DNA of 64,000 nucleotides from Cololabis saira (Eukaryota; Chordata; Actinopteri; Beloniformes; Belonidae): NCBI RefSeq assembly GCF_033807715.1, contig NC_084607.1, positions 1,228,501 to 1,292,500 of the forward strand, read 5' to 3'. Shown piece by piece: positions 61,869 to 64,000 of this stretch (position 1 is its first letter; each line of letters starts with the position of its first letter). The notes under the pieces were generated by a model. It saw only the letters and a program-made list of their open reading frames with translations, ran no database searches and was not told where the DNA came from. The position numbers and the translations under genes were made by a program.

Positions 61869-62199
61869 CCTGGGTTAATGTGGCGTAACCACGGCAACGG
61901 GCCGGTGATTGATTGATTGACAGCAGCCTCAGCACAGAGAGGATTTAACTACGTTACGTTTATGAATAAAACATTTACTCATTACTGAGAAGCTCAAAAT
62001 GCTACAGTTTGATAATTAAACAGAAATAATAAAGTCAAGATAAAAGGGATAAAAAGTCAAGACGTGGCAGAAAAGAGAATAAAACAATTAAAAACATTAA
62101 TTAAAACAACATTGTTTAGGGATTAAATGTTTTACTAAAAGGGTTTTCCAGGTGAAATATTTGATGTAGGAAAGAAGGAGCAGCGACCGCTGGGGGCCA

Positions 62200-62345
62200 C
62201 TAGGGGGCCCCAGATCCAGACCTGCAGGTCCAGATCCAGACCTGCAGGTCCTCTACAGACCACTAGGGTCCAGATCCAGACCTGCAGGTCCTCTACAGAC
62301 CCCCCCCAGGAGGACCAGCCCCCCCCAGGAGGACCAGCCCCCCCC
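62200..62345 (+). repeat. Short CAGATCCAGACCTGCAGGTC repeats
   Basis: Three or so copies of a CAGATCCAGACCTGCAGGTC unit followed by AGGACCAGCCCCCCCC tandem. GACCTGCAGGTC is a palindrome. Confidence 0.85.
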
Positions 62346-62432
62346 CAGACCCCTCCATTCCCGGGAGCGCCTCTGTCGTCAGGGATTTTTCAATTCCCAT
62401 CAATTTTTACAACCACCGCAAATAAACTGCGC

Positions 62433-62471
62433 CTGCGCGCTCCCGCCCGCCGCGGCCGCGGGAGCGCGCAG
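62433..62471. other. GC-rich perfect hairpin, 14-bp stem
   Basis: CTGCGCGCTCCCGC (62433-62446) pairs exactly with GCGGGAGCGCGCAG (62458-62471) around an 11-nt loop. It is a CpG-dense island in AT-rich surroundings. It could be a small CpG promoter remnant, but no gene follows in the window. Confidence 0.7.
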
Positions 62472-62489
62472 CTGCAGCAGAACTGTATG

Positions 62490-62596
62490 GAAAACCCTCT
62501 AACATTTACTGACCGGAAAACCCTCTAACATTTACTAACCGGAAAACCCTTTAACATTTACTAACCGGAAAACCCTTTAACATTTACTGACCGGAA
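62490..62596 (+). repeat. 26-bp repeat, four copies
   Basis: GGAAAACCCTCTAACATTTA plus CTGACC in direct tandem with T/C and G/A variants. Confidence 0.93.
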
Positions 62597-62689
62597 TTAA
62601 CAAGCAGATATTTACAACTGCATTCTGACTAGTCAAAACTCTCATTCAAGATATCTGTCAGTACATTTTAAAGAATACAAGAAAAATTT

Positions 62690-64000
62690 GATTAAAAAAG
62701 ATAGAAAGAAAAAAACTAAATAGAAAAAAAAGAAAAATTTAATTAAAAAAGATAGAAAAAAAGAAAAGAAAAACAGCGCGACCGGAAAAAAAGAATACAA
62801 ATAAAATAAAAACAACAATTTAAAAATAGAAAAAATAAATAAATAAAAAGAAATAAATAGAAAATAAATAAATAAACATAATAATAACGGCACGGCGGAA
62901 AAACAATTAATACAATTAAAAAAAAAGAAGAAAAAAAAATAGAAAAAAAAGAAAAGAAAAACACTGTGACCGGAAAAACAAATACTAACAAAATAAAAAA
63001 ATAAAAAATAGAAAAAAAAATAAAAATAAACAAGAATAACGGCGCGGCCGGAAAAAAAGAAAATACAATTTAATTTTTTTTAAAAAAAGAAATAGAAAAA
63101 AAAAGAAAAGAAAAATGGCATGGCTGGAAAAAAAACAAAAAAATACAAATAAAATAAAAAAAACTATTTAAAAATAGAAAAAAACTAAATAAATAAATAA
63201 ACATAAGAATAACGGCGCGGCCGGAAAAAAAATACAATTTAAAAGATGTTTTAAAAAAGAAATAGAAAAAAAAAGAAAAAAAGGCGTGGCCTGAAAAAAA
63301 AAAAAATACAAATAAAAAAAAAGAAAAATTAAATTAAAAAAGATAGAAAAAAACTAAATAGAAAAAAAAGAAAAGAAGAACAGCGCGGCCAGAAAAAAGA
63401 AATACTAATAAAATAAAAAAAACTGTTTAAAAATAGAAAAAAACTAAATAGAAAAAAAATAAATAAATAAACATAAGAATAACGGCGCGGCCGAAAAAAT
63501 AAATACAATTAAAAAAAATTAATAAATAAATAAATAAATAGAAAAAAGAAAAACGGCGTGGCCGGAAAAAAATACAAATAAAATTAAAAAAAAAATTAAA
63601 AATAGAAAAAATAAATAAATAAATAAAAAGAAATAAATATAAAATAAATAAATTAATAAATAAACATAAGAATAACGGCGCGGCCGGAAAAAAAAATACA
63701 ATTTAACAAAAGAAAAAAATAGAAATAGAAAAAAAAAAAAGAAAAACAGCGCTGCCGGAAAAAAAATTACAAATAAAATAAAAAAACACAATTTAAAAAC
63801 AGAAAAAAACTAAATAAATAAATAAATAAACATAAGAATAACGGCGCGGCCGGAAAAAAATAAATAAATACAATAAAAAAAAATTAAAAAAAAATATTTA
63901 AAAAAGAAAAGAAAAACGGCGTGGCCAGAAAAAGAAAAATACAAATAAAAAAAAGAAAATTTTAATTAAAAAAGATAGAAAAAAAAAGAAAAACAGCGCG
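62690..64000. repeat. A-rich degenerate array with periodic GCGCGGCCGG islands
   Basis: AT-rich sequence (AAATACAAATAAAATAAAA, AAATAAATAAATAAACATA) is punctuated every 80-270 bp by AACGGCGCGGCCGG, AACAGCGCGACCGG or AATGGCGTGGCCGG. The array runs past the right edge. Phe-rich minus-strand frames are translations of A-runs. No gene. Confidence 0.85.

Noticed and set aside
61108..61935. 275-codon minus-strand frame with RCFRPGVSVQVF repeats
   Set aside because: 14-bp minisatellite translation joined to A-rich array translation.

Overview
This window is vertebrate nuclear DNA, almost certainly from a spiny-rayed (acanthomorph) teleost. The main evidence is a split gene whose ten coding exons read as CASC3 (MLN51/Barentsz, the fourth exon-junction-complex core protein). 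A single-exon gene for a secreted EGF-domain protein of a fish multigene family, and many fold-back MITEs and non-autonomous hAT-type elements, agree with this. There are no prokaryotic genes, operons or CRISPR arrays, and no tRNA or rRNA gene that I could recognise.

Layout. 1-10633 is one uninterrupted satellite with a 46-bp unit (about 230 copies). 10.6-19.7 kb is gene-poor and holds MITEs, LINE debris and a 2-kb 25-bp minisatellite. 19.7-21.4 kb is an alternating purine-pyrimidine tract. 21.5-23.7 kb holds small minisatellites and a fold-back MITE. 23789-25420 encodes a 543-aa secreted protein resembling fish SE-cephalotoxin-like/rapunzel-related proteins. 25.4-27.9 kb is AT-rich and repetitive. 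27.9-58.6 kb is CASC3 on the + strand: a tandem-repeat promoter, ten coding exons (815 aa) and a probable 3'UTR exon after a 3'UTR intron. 58.6-64 kb is repeats: a 2.05-kb fold-back element inside an ATT microsatellite, a 14-bp minisatellite and an A-rich degenerate array that runs off the edge.

CASC3 introns carry most of the oddities. Intron 1 is about 83% a 22-bp G-rich minisatellite. Intron 3 is a nest of mutually inserted DNA transposons. Intron 5 carries about 24 almost identical 30-bp units, each with a consensus NF-Y CCAAT box. Intron 7 is a 23-bp minisatellite hit three times by transposons, one of which landed in another's target-site duplication.

The strongest candidates for undescribed biology are the satellite, in which most units carry a CTCF-like core in one orientation; the CASC3 promoter array of ZNF143-like motifs at 52-bp period; the NF-Y-type intronic array; and the 3'UTR intron placed where it could make CASC3 mRNA sensitive to the decay pathway its own protein serves. 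All are read from sequence alone; binding and expression are untested. Copy numbers are estimates from length and period.
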